A DNA stretch of 64,000 nucleotides from JAGLQA01 sp023135565 (GCA_030639305.1 DAOWCY010000002.1:1-64000); one strand, 5' to 3'. Positions 20,016 through 28,811 are shown, numbered from the stretch's first letter. Notes: generated by a model not told the origin, from the letters alone. Numbers and translations: made by a program.

Positions 20016-21404
20016 TCACCACTTGCCTGTTTTGGCTGTAGACGGTTTCGGTAAGTCCTTAAGCGGCTCTAAGGATTTTTTTATCTCCTCTTCGGGCAGC
20101 GGGTAATCTTCCAACGCACCCTGGAAGAACCTTTCATAGCCTCCTAAGTCCATAAGACCGTGGCCGCTCATGTTAAAGAGAATGGTTTTCTCTTTGCCCT
20201 CTTCCTTTGCTTTTTTGGCTTCCTGGATAGTGGCGGCCAATGCATGGCTGGTTTCCGGGGCAGCGATGATACCTTCCGTCCGGGCAAATAAAACCGCAGC
20301 ATCATAGCACTCCATTTGGTGAATAGCACGGGGTTTGAGCAGTCCCTCTACGATCGCCTGCGATACTAAGGGCGACATGCCGTGGTACCTGAGACCTCCG
20401 GCGTGAATGGGCGGAGGCACAAAATCATGGCCTAAAGAATACATAGGCAGAAGCGGCGTCATTTTGGCAATGTCACCATGATCATAAGCAAAAGGCGCCC
20501 GGGTCATAGTCGGGCATGAAGTAGGTTCTACCGGGATGATCTCGATCTCCGCGCCGTTGATTTTGTCGTTGACGAAGGGGAAAGCCAGACCGGCGAAATT
20601 ACTGCCGCCGCCGGCGCAGCCGATCACCACATCGACTTTTTTTACTCCCAATTTATCGAGCTGCTTTTTCGCTTCCAGGCCGATAATGGTCTGATGCAGC
20701 ATAACGTGATTCAATACGCTGCCTAAGGAATAACGTGTTTTGCCGCTCTTATCGGTAACCGCTGCTTCTACTGCTTCGCTGATAGCAATACCGAGGCTGC
20801 CGGGCGTATCGGGCATTTTTTTTAGGATTTCACGGCCGGCATTAGTTTCTTCGCTGGGACTGGCAATGCAGTCTGCCCCCCAGGTCTGCATCATGATCTT
20901 GCGGAAAGGCTTCTGGTCGAAACTAATACGCACCATAAAAACTTTGCACTCTAAGCCCAATATGGAACAGGCAAAAGCAAGAGCGCTGCCCCACTGACCG
21001 GCCCCGGTCTCAGTGGTAAGCTTTTCGATACCGAACTGCTTATTGTACCAGGCCTGGGCAACCGCGGTATTGGGTTTGTGGCTGCCTGGAGGAGACACGC
21101 CTTCATTCTTGTAATAAATTTTGGCCGGCGTATCCAGGGCCTTTTCTAAATGAATTGCCCGGTGCAGCGGTGAAGGCCGCCAGCGGTAGAGAATACCCAG
21201 TATCTCTTCCGGGATATCGATCCAGCGTTCCGTGCTTACTTCTTGCTCGATCAGGTTCATGGGAAATACCGGTGCCAACATGTCCGGGGTAATAGGATTA
21301 CCGTCCGGTCCTAAGGGCGGCTGCAAGGGAGTCGGTAGGTCCGCGGCCAGGTTATACCATTGGCGCGGAATCTCATCTTCGTTTAAAAACACTTTTGTTG
21401 TCAT
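20016..21404 (-). CDS. trpB2: Tryptophan synthase beta chain, TrpB2 type
   Basis: 462 residues from the ATG at 21404, which has AAAGGAGG 6 bases upstream. TrpB2-specific features are the long N-terminal part ([20 protein letters not shown]) and [20 protein letters not shown], which includes the PLP lysine in GSHKPN. The phosphate-binding loop is [15 protein letters not shown]. It condenses indole with serine (or phosphoserine). No trpA or other trp genes are near, so it may salvage indole or act as a stand-alone enzyme. The C-terminal part ([16 protein letters not shown]) is complete. Confidence 0.93.
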   Translation of the reverse strand: MTTKVFLNEDEIPRQWYNLAADLPTPLQPPLGPDGNPITPDMLAPVFPMNLIEQEVSTERWIDIPEEILGILYRWRPSPLHRAIHLEKALDTPAKIYYKNEGVSPPGSHKPNTAVAQAWYNKQFGIEKLTTETGAGQWGSALAFACSILGLECKVFMVRISFDQKPFRKIMMQTWGADCIASPSEETNAGREILKKMPDTPGSLGIAISEAVEAAVTDKSGKTRYSLGSVLNHVMLHQTIIGLEAKKQLDKLGVKKVDVVIGCAGGGSNFAGLAFPFVNDKINGAEIEIIPVEPTSCPTMTRAPFAYDHGDIAKMTPLLPMYSLGHDFVPPPIHAGGLRYHGMSPLVSQAIVEGLLKPRAIHQMECYDAAVLFARTEGIIAAPETSHALAATIQEAKKAKEEGKEKTILFNMSGHGLMDLGGYERFFQGALEDYPLPEEEIKKSLEPLKDLPKPSTAKTGKW

Positions 21405-21423
21405 TTTTATACCTCCTTTTACC

Positions 21424-21475
21424 ATATTTATATGGTGGTAATTAACAACATATTTTGTTTCATTCAAGTTCCCAA
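21424..21475 (-). promoter_or_regulatory. Leader element B upstream of trpB2
   Basis: Homologous to 19790-19846. It adds a small palindrome, ACCATATTTATATGGT at 21421-21436, just before the ribosome site. The wider gap 21486-21640 holds a family A-like AAACTTTTTAAAAGTT palindrome and no gene. Confidence 0.5.
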
Positions 21476-21760
21476 CCGTTCCGCTGGGTTCGTGCTGCCG
21501 GAGGAACTTTTAAAAAGTTTTGTTCCTTTTTTATTCTTGTTAATTTTGGGCTGCGGGCGCCCCCGCTGTGAATGATCGAGGAAATCGTTTTTTGGTCACC
21601 GTCCCATTATAAAACAAAAATTGTAACATTTCAATAAAAAAATAAATTATTATCCGGTTTTGAATAAATCGGCCCTAAAACAGTTCATAACCGTTTCTTC
21701 CAGTAATTGAACCCCGGGTAGATTCAGTTTCCTAAAACTGAATAGTTAAGCTAAAAAAAC

Positions 21761-21789
21761 TTGTAATTATTTCCTTTTTGGGGTATATT
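21761..21789 (+). promoter_or_regulatory. Promoter, apparently leaderless, for the sirtuin gene
   Basis: TTGTAA (21761-21766), 17 bp, TATATT (21784-21789); the ATG at 21795 comes 5 nt later. Confidence 0.6.
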
Positions 21790-21794
21790 ATGTT

Positions 21795-22538
21795 ATGGAA
21801 GAAAAATATAAGAGAATCGCAAAACTGTTGTTGAACTCGAAAAAATGTATCGCGTTGACAGGGGCAGGTATCTCGGCGGAGAGCGGTATACCTACCTTCA
21901 GGTCGAAAGAAGGTATGTGGGAGAAATACGACCCGGCTGTTTACGCTTCTATAGACGCATTCCACAAGGACCCCTCTAAGTACTGGACCATCAGGGGCGA
22001 CTTTATCAGGAATTACGATGACTATAAACCCAACCCTGCCCACCTAACCCTGGCAGAGCTTGAAAAAATGGGTGTCCTAACATCCGTTATCACCCAGAAT
22101 ATCGACGGCCTGCACAGCAAAGCCGGCAGCAAGCAAGTGATAGAACTGCACGGCACGCTCAGGCGGATTTTATGCATGCAGTGCAGTAAAGAGTACACTG
22201 CACCCAACGTACCGGATGGAACGCCGCCTTTATGCGACGAATGCGGCGGTGTGCTAAAACCGAACACCGTGCTCTTCGGCGAACCACTACCGGCGAAAGC
22301 GCTCTCCGAAGCCCAACGGGAATGCAGTACCTGCGATATAATGCTCCTGATCGGCACCTCGACTGTAGTTTACCCGGTAGCCGCTTTGCCCAAACTGGTC
22401 AAAGAGAACGGCGGCCAGGTCATCGAACTCAACCTGGAAAACGCTTTCCCCTTTACCGATTATTTCATCGGTGAGAAAGCAGGCACAGCCATGCCGCAAA
22501 TAATGGCGGAACTAAAAAAAATCAAGAACAATAATTGA
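21795..22538 (+). CDS. cobB: NAD-dependent protein deacylase (sirtuin)
   Basis: 247 residues, full length. NAD-binding ALTGAGISAESGIPTFRS at the N terminus, the TQNIDGLHSKAGS loop, catalytic His in ELHGTLR, and the zinc ribbon CMQCSKEYTAP...LCDECGG (CxxC...CxxC). The second Rossmann half carries LIGTSTVVYPVAALP. It removes acyl groups from lysines with NAD consumption, commonly controlling acetyl-CoA synthetase and central enzymes. No acs lies in the window. It is a single-gene unit whose start codon sits at the predicted transcription start. Confidence 0.94.
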   Translation: MEEKYKRIAKLLLNSKKCIALTGAGISAESGIPTFRSKEGMWEKYDPAVYASIDAFHKDPSKYWTIRGDFIRNYDDYKPNPAHLTLAELEKMGVLTSVITQNIDGLHSKAGSKQVIELHGTLRRILCMQCSKEYTAPNVPDGTPPLCDECGGVLKPNTVLFGEPLPAKALSEAQRECSTCDIMLLIGTSTVVYPVAALPKLVKENGGQVIELNLENAFPFTDYFIGEKAGTAMPQIMAELKKIKNNN

Positions 22539-22626
22539 AATCAGGCTAATAAATAACGCAGCTTAGACATTTATGGGAGCTGCGGAGCAGCCCGGCTGAA
22601 AGCCGAAAGCCGAATGCTGTAACGTC

Positions 22627-22655
22627 TTAACTCTGTCACCGTTTTATGGTAAAAT
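22627..22655 (+). promoter_or_regulatory. Probable promoter of the ffh-trmD operon
   Basis: TTAACT (22627-22632), 17 bp, TAAAAT (22650-22655), then AGAGGAAAAAC before the ATG at 22674. The gap from 22539 holds nothing else that I can name, apart from a short GC-rich palindromic stretch at 22575-22610. Confidence 0.5.
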
Positions 22656-22673
22656 GGATATTAGAGGAAAAAC

Positions 22674-24005
22674 ATGTTAGATAATCTGAGCGGAAAATTC
22701 AACAAAGTGATGAAGTACCTCAAAGGTGAGGCTAAGATCACCGAAGATAACATCAAAGTAGCCATGCGGGAGATCAAGCTATCTCTTTTAGAAGCAGATG
22801 TGAACTTCAAAGTGGTCAAGCAATTTATTGCCAATGTGAAAGAAAAATCTTTAGGCGAGGAAGTACAGCAAAGCTTAACCCCCTACCAACAGGTAATAAA
22901 AATCGTTAAAAATGAATTAGAAACGATCCTGGGCACAGAACATAAAGAGCTGAACACCTCATCCCAAAAACCGGCGGTAATTATGCTGGTTGGACTCCAG
23001 GGTACGGGAAAAACCACCACTGCCGGTAAACTGGCTTATTATTTAAAAGAAGCAGGTAAATCTTCCCTGCTCTGTTCTCTCGATTTAAAAAGACTGGCGG
23101 CTGGAGAACAATTGGAAATAATCGCCGCAGATGTGGGCGTCAATTATTTTAAACCCTCCTCCGGTAAACTGAAACAAATAGGTAAAGAACTCATTAAAAA
23201 CGCACAAGAGTACGGTTACGATTACGTGATTGCCGATACCGCAGGCAGACTGCACATCGACGAAGAATTGATGAATGAACTCAAAGCGGTAAAAAATCTT
23301 CTCAACCCCGCCGAAGTTATCTTCGTAGGCGATTCGCTGACCGGCCAGGACGCAGTCAACTCAGCCCTTAGTTTCTCGGAGAAAATCGGCATCGACTCGA
23401 TCGTGCTCACCAAAATAGACGCCGACGCCAGGGGCGGCGCAGCCCTTTCGATTGTAAGTGTCACGGGCAAACCGATCAAATTTATCGGCGTCGGAGAGAA
23501 ACACAGCGATTTTCAGAAATTTTATCCCGACAGGCTGGCATCCCAGATACTCGGCATGGGCGACGTGCTCACATTGATCGAAAAAGCAGAGCAGCAGTTC
23601 GACGAGAAAGAGGCCGAACAAATGGCCAAAAGGATGATGAGCAGTGAATTCACCTTAGAAGACTTCTCTTTTCAATTACAACAATTCTCTAAACTCGGCT
23701 CTATGGGCGATATTTTCAATATGCTGCCTAATATGGGCGTTAGCCCGGAGATGGCCGCCGCCAGCCTCGATGACAATAAAATCAAACACATGATCGCCAT
23801 CATCAGTTCCATGACCCCCAGGGAGAAAGAGAAACCGAAGATTATCAAAGGCAAAAGAAAAAACCGCATTGCCCGGGGTTCGGGCCGCCCGGTACAGGAA
23901 GTGAATCAACTGCTCAAGAAATATTTCGAAGCCGGCAAAGTGATGAAAAAACCTTTTTTCAGAAAGATGATGAAAAAATTTGACTTTATGTCAAAAATGG
24001 GGTAA
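22674..24005 (+). CDS. ffh: Signal recognition particle protein
   Basis: 443 residues. NG domain with P-loop VGLQGTGKTTTAGKLAYYL (about residues 104-122), DTAGRLHIDEELM and TKIDADARGGAALSI. The methionine-rich M domain runs from about residue 300 (MGDIFNMLPNMGVSPEM, IISSMTPREKEKP, RGSGRPVQEVNQLLKKY). With 4.5S RNA it delivers ribosomes translating membrane proteins to FtsY. It heads a conserved cluster with rpsP, khpA, rimM and trmD. The C terminus is short after the RNA-binding helix, as in many bacteria. Confidence 0.97.
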   Translation: MLDNLSGKFNKVMKYLKGEAKITEDNIKVAMREIKLSLLEADVNFKVVKQFIANVKEKSLGEEVQQSLTPYQQVIKIVKNELETILGTEHKELNTSSQKPAVIMLVGLQGTGKTTTAGKLAYYLKEAGKSSLLCSLDLKRLAAGEQLEIIAADVGVNYFKPSSGKLKQIGKELIKNAQEYGYDYVIADTAGRLHIDEELMNELKAVKNLLNPAEVIFVGDSLTGQDAVNSALSFSEKIGIDSIVLTKIDADARGGAALSIVSVTGKPIKFIGVGEKHSDFQKFYPDRLASQILGMGDVLTLIEKAEQQFDEKEAEQMAKRMMSSEFTLEDFSFQLQQFSKLGSMGDIFNMLPNMGVSPEMAAASLDDNKIKHMIAIISSMTPREKEKPKIIKGKRKNRIARGSGRPVQEVNQLLKKYFEAGKVMKKPFFRKMMKKFDFMSKMG

Positions 24006-24041
24006 AGTTAGCCTTAAAACCTAAAATTCGGAGTATAAACA

Positions 24042-24284
24042 ATGGTTGTGATAAGACTAACGCGACTTGGCACGAGACACAAGCCTTTCTACAGGATAGT
24101 GGCGACGGACAGAAGAAGACCACGGGAATCACGTTATATCGATTTAATCGGGTACTATAATCCCATGCGGGAAGAACCTGATATAAAAATTAATTTTGAT
24201 AAATATAATGAATGGATTCACAAAGGAGCAAAACCATCTGCAACAGTTAAATCGTTAATTAAGAAGGTTAAACCAGATAATTAA
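24042..24284 (+). CDS. rpsP: 30S ribosomal protein S16
   Basis: 80 residues: [39 protein letters not shown] and the C-terminal [18 protein letters not shown] are diagnostic. Standard place after ffh. Spacing to the next gene is 10 bp, with AAGGAGG in that gap. Confidence 0.97.
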   Translation: MVVIRLTRLGTRHKPFYRIVATDRRRPRESRYIDLIGYYNPMREEPDIKINFDKYNEWIHKGAKPSATVKSLIKKVKPDN

Positions 24285-24294
24285 GGAGGTCAAC

Positions 24295-24555
24295 GTGAAA
24301 GAACTTGTTGAAACAGTATGTAAATCATTGGTAGACAATCCTGAAGAAGTCAAAGTAACTCAAATTGACGGGGAACAAACTACGATCCTGGAGTTAAGAG
24401 TTCACCAATCCGATTTAGGAAAGGTGATCGGCAAACAGGGCAGAACTGCAAGAGCTGTTAGAACGATCCTTGCCGCTGCGGGAATGAAGCAGAGAAGACG
24501 GTTCAACCTGGAAATCATCGAAGACAGCAAACGTTTCGAAGACAAACCCGAATAG
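24295..24555 (+). CDS. khpA: KH-domain RNA-binding protein KhpA
   Basis: 86 residues, GTG start with AAGGAGG seven bases upstream. A single KH domain with the GxxG loop in [18 protein letters not shown] (about residues 42-60). KhpA, usually paired with KhpB, is a global RNA chaperone. It sits between rpsP and rimM as in many Firmicutes-like and acidobacterial clusters. No khpB is present here. Confidence 0.92.
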   Translation: MKELVETVCKSLVDNPEEVKVTQIDGEQTTILELRVHQSDLGKVIGKQGRTARAVRTILAAAGMKQRRRFNLEIIEDSKRFEDKPE

Positions 24556-24562
24556 TTTTTAC

Positions 24563-25057
24563 TTGATTTCCCACGGGAAAATTGTAAAAGTTCGAGGTAA
24601 CAAGGGTGAGGTGGTACTGGTCACCTCCCCTGGACGGGATATATATATCCCTGGAAAAGGGGAAACTTTAACTTTAGAATCCGCAAAATATCGCAAGAGC
24701 TTTGAAATCGAATATGCCGGGAAAATAAGCGGGGCTTTAGTATTGAAATTTGTAAATGTAAATACGATAAATGAGGCATTAAAGTTAGTCGGGTATCATG
24801 TACCGGCATCCCCTGCTCCCGGGCAGAGTACCCCTGCAGGAGAGATAACCGGGTTTACCGTCCTGGATGTAAATGGACAGAGGTGGGGGAAAATCGTAAA
24901 TATCGACAGCAGTACCCTGAATAAAATCATCGAAGTCCAGGACGAAGAAAAAATCTTTTACGTACCTTTCACCGGCTCTATCGTGAAAGAGATTAATGAG
25001 GAGCAGGGAATCGTTATCATCGATCCCCCGGCCGGCTTGAAGGAATTGAACCGATGA
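24563..25057 (+). CDS. rimM: Ribosome maturation factor RimM
   Basis: 164 residues. The start is probably TTG at 24563, seven bases after khpA, since the conserved opening ISHGKIVKVRGNKGEVVL follows at once. PRC-barrel domain from about residue 92 (GEITGFTVLDVNGQRWGKIV) and the closing YVPFTGSIVKEINEEQGIVIIDPPAGL. It assists 16S processing and assembly of S19. It overlaps trmD by 4 nt (ATGA). No obvious Shine-Dalgarno sequence, so coupling to khpA is likely. Confidence 0.92.
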   Translation: MISHGKIVKVRGNKGEVVLVTSPGRDIYIPGKGETLTLESAKYRKSFEIEYAGKISGALVLKFVNVNTINEALKLVGYHVPASPAPGQSTPAGEITGFTVLDVNGQRWGKIVNIDSSTLNKIIEVQDEEKIFYVPFTGSIVKEINEEQGIVIIDPPAGLKELNR

Positions 25058-25986
25058 AATTCTCGGTAGTAACTATTTTTCCCGGGATGATAGAGAATTT
25101 CCTCCAATACGGCTTGATCTCCAAAGCCATCGAGAACAAAATAATAACCGTGAATGTATATGATCTAAGAGAATTTTCCGGTAACAAGCACCGCAAAGTG
25201 GATGATAGACCCTTTGGCGGCGGAGCCGGTATGGTCATGACGCCCGCTCCCCTATTCACCGCAGTCGATCATATCGAGGGGTCTGCGACCCCACCCTATG
25301 AGGGGCCTATAGATCATGTTCCCGGCCCGGTTGAGCAGAAAGAGGGATCGGGGGTTCCAGCTCCAGCCTCTGAATATCCTGGAAAAACGGCGTCCGCGCC
25401 CTATGAGGGGCCTATAGATCATATTCCCGACCCGGTTGAGCAGACTGCGCCCCCAGCCTCTGAGAGTCCTGCGAAAGTAATTCTTTTTTCGGCCTATGCC
25501 GAATTGTTGACCCAGGAAAAAGTCAAAAGCCTATCTAAAGAAGACCATCTTATCCTGGTCTGCGGCCGTTACGAAGGCGTTGACCAGAGGTTCATAGACG
25601 AAAAAATAGACGAAGAAATATCTATCGGCGAATATGTCACCATGGGCGGAGAAGCCGCGGCGGAAGTCCTATTAGAGAGCGTCGCCCGCATGCTGCCCGG
25701 AGTGATCGGAAACCCCGAATCGGTGGAAACCGATTCCTTTTATAAAGAGGGCCAATACGGTTTCCCCCAGTATACCCAACCGCGGGATTATAAAGGTTTA
25801 AAAGTTCCCGAAGTACTGTTATCGGGGCATCATAAAGAAATATTAGATTGGCGAAAAAGCCCGCGGCGCGGGCGCCCTATAAGCCACTTCACGGGGGGAC
25901 GGCGTCCCCACCCTCTAAGCCGCTTCGCGGCAAAAAGCGAAGAAGCCGGGGAATCCAAAACCCGCAGAGTAATAAAGAAAACATAG
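25054..25986 (+). CDS. trmD: tRNA (guanine37-N1)-methyltransferase with repeat-derived inserts
   Basis: 310 residues against about 230-250 usually. Family motifs: FSVVTIFPGMIENFLQYGLI, HRKVDDRPFGGGAGMVMTPAP, LVCGRYEGVDQRFID, and EISIGEYVTMGGEAAAEVLL in the trefoil-knot SAM site; then YTQPRDYKGLKVPEVLLSGH. Residues about 76-141, between the first motif and FSAYAELLTQEKVK, are an insert with two diverged copies of PYEGPIDHxPxPVEQ. These match a dispersed DNA repeat (family D). The last roughly 40 residues (SPRRGRPISHFTGG onward) are also repeat-coded. The catalytic core is intact. The usual next gene rplS is absent; ftcD follows. Confidence 0.95.
   Translation: MKFSVVTIFPGMIENFLQYGLISKAIENKIITVNVYDLREFSGNKHRKVDDRPFGGGAGMVMTPAPLFTAVDHIEGSATPPYEGPIDHVPGPVEQKEGSGVPAPASEYPGKTASAPYEGPIDHIPDPVEQTAPPASESPAKVILFSAYAELLTQEKVKSLSKEDHLILVCGRYEGVDQRFIDEKIDEEISIGEYVTMGGEAAAEVLLESVARMLPGVIGNPESVETDSFYKEGQYGFPQYTQPRDYKGLKVPEVLLSGHHKEILDWRKSPRRGRPISHFTGGRRPHPLSRFAAKSEEAGESKTRRVIKKT
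25281..25475. repeat. Two tandem family D repeats in frame inside trmD
   Basis: Copy one 25281-25338 and copy two 25390-25443 share CCCTATGAGGGGCCTATAGA and CCCGGTTGAGCAG. Inverted, they match the intergenic repeats at 40718-40800 and 50706-50800 (GGACCTGGGAAACA, ACGTTGAC). The flanking CCAGCCTCTGA is duplicated too, so the unit is about 105 bp. Confidence 0.7.
25858..25975. repeat. Repeat sequence coding the TrmD C terminus
   Basis: GCCCGCGGCGCGGGCGCCCT, GGGGACGGCGTCCCC and AAGCCGCTTCGCGG are GC palindromes of the intergenic type. The final CCGGGGAATCCAAAACCCGC is identical (inverted) to a segment inside the DUF255 gene. Confidence 0.7.
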
Positions 25987-25999
25987 AAGGAGTTAAATA

Positions 26000-27655
26000 A
26001 TGAAAAAGATAGTCGAATGTGTACCCAATTTCTCTGAAGGCAGAGATTTAGCGGTAATCGAAAAGATCACCGACGAAATAAAAAGCACCCCTGAAGTTAT
26101 TTTATTAGACGTGGACCCCGGCAAAGATACCAACCGCACGGTGGTGACTTTGGCCGGTTCCCCGGAAGGCGTTTTAGAAGCGGCTTTTAAAGCCATTAAG
26201 AAAGCCGCCGAATTGATCGACATGTCGAAGCACAGCGGCGCTCATGCCCGCATGGGAGCCACCGATGTATGTCCTTTTGTCCCGGTTTCCGGCGTCACTA
26301 TGGAGGATTGCGTGGAGATCGCCAAAAAGCTCGGCCAACGAGTGGCGGAAGAGTTAAACATCCCCATCTATCTTTATGAAGAAGCCGCCGCTAACGAGAA
26401 AAGGCGCAGCCTGGCTTATATCCGCCAGGGTGAATATGAGGCGCTGGCGGAGAAGCTCAAAGCAGAGGAGTTCAAACCCGATTTCGGCGCCCCTGTTTTC
26501 AATAAAAAATCCGGAGCTACCGTAACCGGCGCCAGGGAATTTTTGATCGCTTATAATTTGAATTTAAATACCAGGCGGGTATTCCCGGCCCGGAAGATTG
26601 CCAACCTCATGCGTGAGAAAGGCCGCACCGTGAAGAACAAAGAGACCGGGAAAGATGAACAGATTCCCGGTACGCTTAAGGCTACCAGGGCGGTGGGCTG
26701 GTATATAGACGAATATAATATGGCGCAGATTTCGGTGAACCTGTTGAACTACAAAATCACGCCGCTTTACGAAGTCTTTGAAGAAGCGAACAGGCTTGCC
26801 GGGCAGATCGGCATCAGGATAACCGGCAGTGAACTGGTGGGATTGATTCCTTTAGAAGCCATGCTGCAAGTGGGGCGTTATTATTTAGAGAAGCAGAGCA
26901 CTACTACCGGCGTTTCCGAACAGGAACTTATCAGGGTAGCGGCACAGAGTTTAGGATTAAATGAAGTTTCCGAGTTTAATCCTGAGCACAAGATCATCGA
27001 GTACCGTTTCAGGCAGAAAGGGCGGTTAGCATCCATGGACATTTACGAATTTGCCGACGAGCTGGCATCTAATTCCCCGGCCCCCGGCGGAGGCAGCGTG
27101 GCAGCTTTGTGCGGCACATTATCCGCCGGGCTGAGCGCCATGGTCGGTAATCTTACTTATGTCAAGAAGCAGTTCAAAAAAGTCCGCGGCGAGATGATTT
27201 CCACATCTGAGAAAGGTCAAGCATTAAAAGATTTCTTTACTGAATCCATAGATAAAGACACCGACGCCTTTAATAAGATCATGGAATGTTTTTCCATGCC
27301 CAAAGGCACGGACGAAGAAACCGCGGCCAGGGACAAAGCCCTCCAGGAAGCCACTATAGAAGCTACTTTAGTTCCTTATTCCGTATTGGAGAAAGCCAAA
27401 GAAGCGGTGGAATTGGCTTTAACGGTTGCCGAGAGAGGCAATCCTAATTCGTTATCCGATTCCGGCGTAGCCGGATTAGCCGCGGCAGCGGCGGCTGAAG
27501 GGGCCTTGTATAATGTCATGATCAACTTAGACGGCATAGATGATCAGGATTTCAAAGCGAAGTTGGGCAAAGATGCGGTGGCGTTGAACCGTGAAGTACA
27601 GGAGACGGCTGCCAGGATCAAGGAGATTTTGCACACCGGTTTGAAAATATCATAG
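26000..27655 (+). CDS. ftcD: Glutamate formimidoyltransferase fused to formiminotetrahydrofolate cyclodeaminase
   Basis: 551 residues; the full bifunctional arrangement as in animals. Residues 1-300 are the transferase: ECVPNFSEGRDLAVIEKI, HSGAHARMGATDVCPFVPV and YEEAAANEKRRSLAYIRQGE. From about residue 350 the cyclodeaminase follows (YEFADELASNSPAPGGGSVA, NPNSLSDSGVAGLAAAAAAE). It moves the formimino group of histidine breakdown to tetrahydrofolate and releases ammonia to give methenyl-THF. AAGGAG precedes the ATG. No hut genes are nearby. It lies 13 bp after trmD on the same strand and may share the transcript. Confidence 0.95.
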   Translation: MKKIVECVPNFSEGRDLAVIEKITDEIKSTPEVILLDVDPGKDTNRTVVTLAGSPEGVLEAAFKAIKKAAELIDMSKHSGAHARMGATDVCPFVPVSGVTMEDCVEIAKKLGQRVAEELNIPIYLYEEAAANEKRRSLAYIRQGEYEALAEKLKAEEFKPDFGAPVFNKKSGATVTGAREFLIAYNLNLNTRRVFPARKIANLMREKGRTVKNKETGKDEQIPGTLKATRAVGWYIDEYNMAQISVNLLNYKITPLYEVFEEANRLAGQIGIRITGSELVGLIPLEAMLQVGRYYLEKQSTTTGVSEQELIRVAAQSLGLNEVSEFNPEHKIIEYRFRQKGRLASMDIYEFADELASNSPAPGGGSVAALCGTLSAGLSAMVGNLTYVKKQFKKVRGEMISTSEKGQALKDFFTESIDKDTDAFNKIMECFSMPKGTDEETAARDKALQEATIEATLVPYSVLEKAKEAVELALTVAERGNPNSLSDSGVAGLAAAAAAEGALYNVMINLDGIDDQDFKAKLGKDAVALNREVQETAARIKEILHTGLKIS

Positions 27656-27675
27656 TATTACTGCGAGCTATTTTT

Positions 27676-27702
27676 ACCACGAAGGACACGAAGGGCACGA
27701 AG
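27676..27702. repeat. CACGAAGG-type short dispersed repeat
   Basis: ACCACGAAGGACACGAAGGG followed by CACGAAG. It is internally repetitive (9-bp unit) and recurs with its flank GCTATTTTT at 31909-31946, and inverted at 63322-63348. Confidence 0.85.
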
Positions 27703-27724
27703 TCCCGTGGCACGGGAAGCCTAT

Positions 27725-27925
27725 AAGGGGCTGCTTGTCGAACAAGGCGGCGGCCCCCGGTAGGAACCTGCAGCGCAGCTTACCAAAAGTTTTGATCAAA
27801 CTTTTTTGAAGGTGCGGTGTGCCGCGGCCCCCAACTTCAATTTAATGGGGGCGTCACCCGGCAGGGACCTGCCGCGCAGCGGCTTAACGCCCCCCCACGC
27901 GAGTGGGGCCGCCGGAAGCAAGTCT
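27725..27925. repeat. Family A composite (inverted) filling the ftcD-vapB gap
   Basis: Contains AAAAGTTTTGATCAAACTTT, CCCCCACGCGAGTGGGGCC and ACCTGCCGCGCAGCGGCTTA. I see no gene between 27656 and 28145. The AT-rich part 27950-28100 has no recognisable structure beyond the promoter that follows. Confidence 0.8.
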
Positions 27926-28100
27926 TTAGCTGGGGCTGCTCTGTTCTTCTCTCGCTATAATTTGTTCTTTTCCTGTCGCAAACGGTTCGCGCTTCACAAA
28001 AAAAGGATTTTCGATGATTAACAGGAACAGTTCCGGAAATCTTATGGTGTGTCCTCTCGATCGTACAGATTGATAAAAAACAAAAAAAATTGGGCTGTTG

Positions 28101-28129
28101 TTGACAAAACAATTAATAAATAATATATT
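28101..28129 (+). promoter_or_regulatory. Promoter of the VapBC pair
   Basis: TTGACA (28101-28106), 17 bp, TATATT (28124-28129); GAGGT at 28136 precedes the ATG at 28146. Confidence 0.7.
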
Positions 28130-28145
28130 TATACTGAGGTAAAAA

Positions 28146-28355
28146 ATGAATTTTATGGTAAAAAAAGAGATTCATGCAGCAGGCAAACTATTGGAAATCG
28201 AGATACCGCCGCACCTTTTAGGAAAGAATGTGGAAGTTATCATCAGGGAGAAAGAAACAAAAAAAGAAAAAAACGAATTAGATGAATTTTTCTCCCGGTT
28301 TAATTACGATCTATCAGGTTTAGTTTTCGATAGAGCGGAGCTTCATGAGAGATAA
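28146..28355 (+). CDS. Antitoxin of a PIN-domain toxin-antitoxin pair
   Basis: 69 residues. The N-terminal half is a short beta hairpin (VKKEIHAAGKLLEIEIPPHL) of the kind seen in AbrB/DUF2281-like antitoxins. The C-terminal half is a charged helix and tail (ELDEFFSRFNYDLSGLVFDR) that would wrap the toxin. It overlaps the toxin gene by 11 nt. It should bind the PIN toxin and repress the operon. A start at the next ATG (28155) is also possible. Confidence 0.8.
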   Translation: MNFMVKKEIHAAGKLLEIEIPPHLLGKNVEVIIREKETKKEKNELDEFFSRFNYDLSGLVFDRAELHER

Positions 28356-28752
28356 AATATTTTTAGATTCGAATGTCGTCATTTACTCCTTAGGAAGAGA
28401 TGAAGTTAAAAAAAAGATTTCTGTAGATTTATTGAAAAATTATCCTACTATCAGCGCTCAGGTCGTTAATGAGGTAGTGAATGTTTCCCTTAAAAAGTTA
28501 AAGATGTCCAAGAATGAAGCTTTTGAAATCGGAAAGACCTTGATCCGGAGCTGCGAAGTTGTACCGGTAAATGATAGGATTGTATTGAATGGATTTGAGA
28601 TTTCGGAGAGATACCATCTTTCTTTTTGGGATAGTTTGATTATTTCCGCTGCTCTTGAAAATGATTGTTCAATCATATATACCGAGGATTTACAGCATAA
28701 TCAATTAATCGAAGATAGGTTATTAATCCGGGACCCTTATAAAGAAAAATAG
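28345..28752 (+). CDS. VapC-like PIN-domain ribonuclease toxin
   Basis: 135 residues. PIN acidic residues are visible: DKIFLDSNVVIYSLG (Asp7), the central VVNEVVNVSLKKL (Glu about 40), and the C-terminal HLSFWDSLIISAALENDCSI then YTEDLQHNQLI. These would hold Mg and cleave RNA, typically tRNA or rRNA. A strong hairpin-plus-T terminator ends the unit. Codon use and size are ordinary for a mobile TA pair; it lies just upstream of the TIR gene, in an accessory patch. Confidence 0.9.
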   Translation: MRDKIFLDSNVVIYSLGRDEVKKKISVDLLKNYPTISAQVVNEVVNVSLKKLKMSKNEAFEIGKTLIRSCEVVPVNDRIVLNGFEISERYHLSFWDSLIISAALENDCSIIYTEDLQHNQLIEDRLLIRDPYKEK

Positions 28753-28765
28753 TAGCCCCAACTAT

Positions 28766-28811
28766 CCCCTCTGGAGACTTGCCGGGAGGTGGCGCTGAGG
28801 GGCTTTTTTTG
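28766..28811 (+). terminator. Rho-independent terminator after vapC
   Basis: CCCCTC (28766-28771) pairs with GAGGGG (28797-28802), followed by eight Ts. Confidence 0.7.

Noticed and set aside
27837..28112. 91-residue minus-strand open frame before vapB
   Set aside because: It runs through repeat palindromes; the translation has no family look and no ribosome site.
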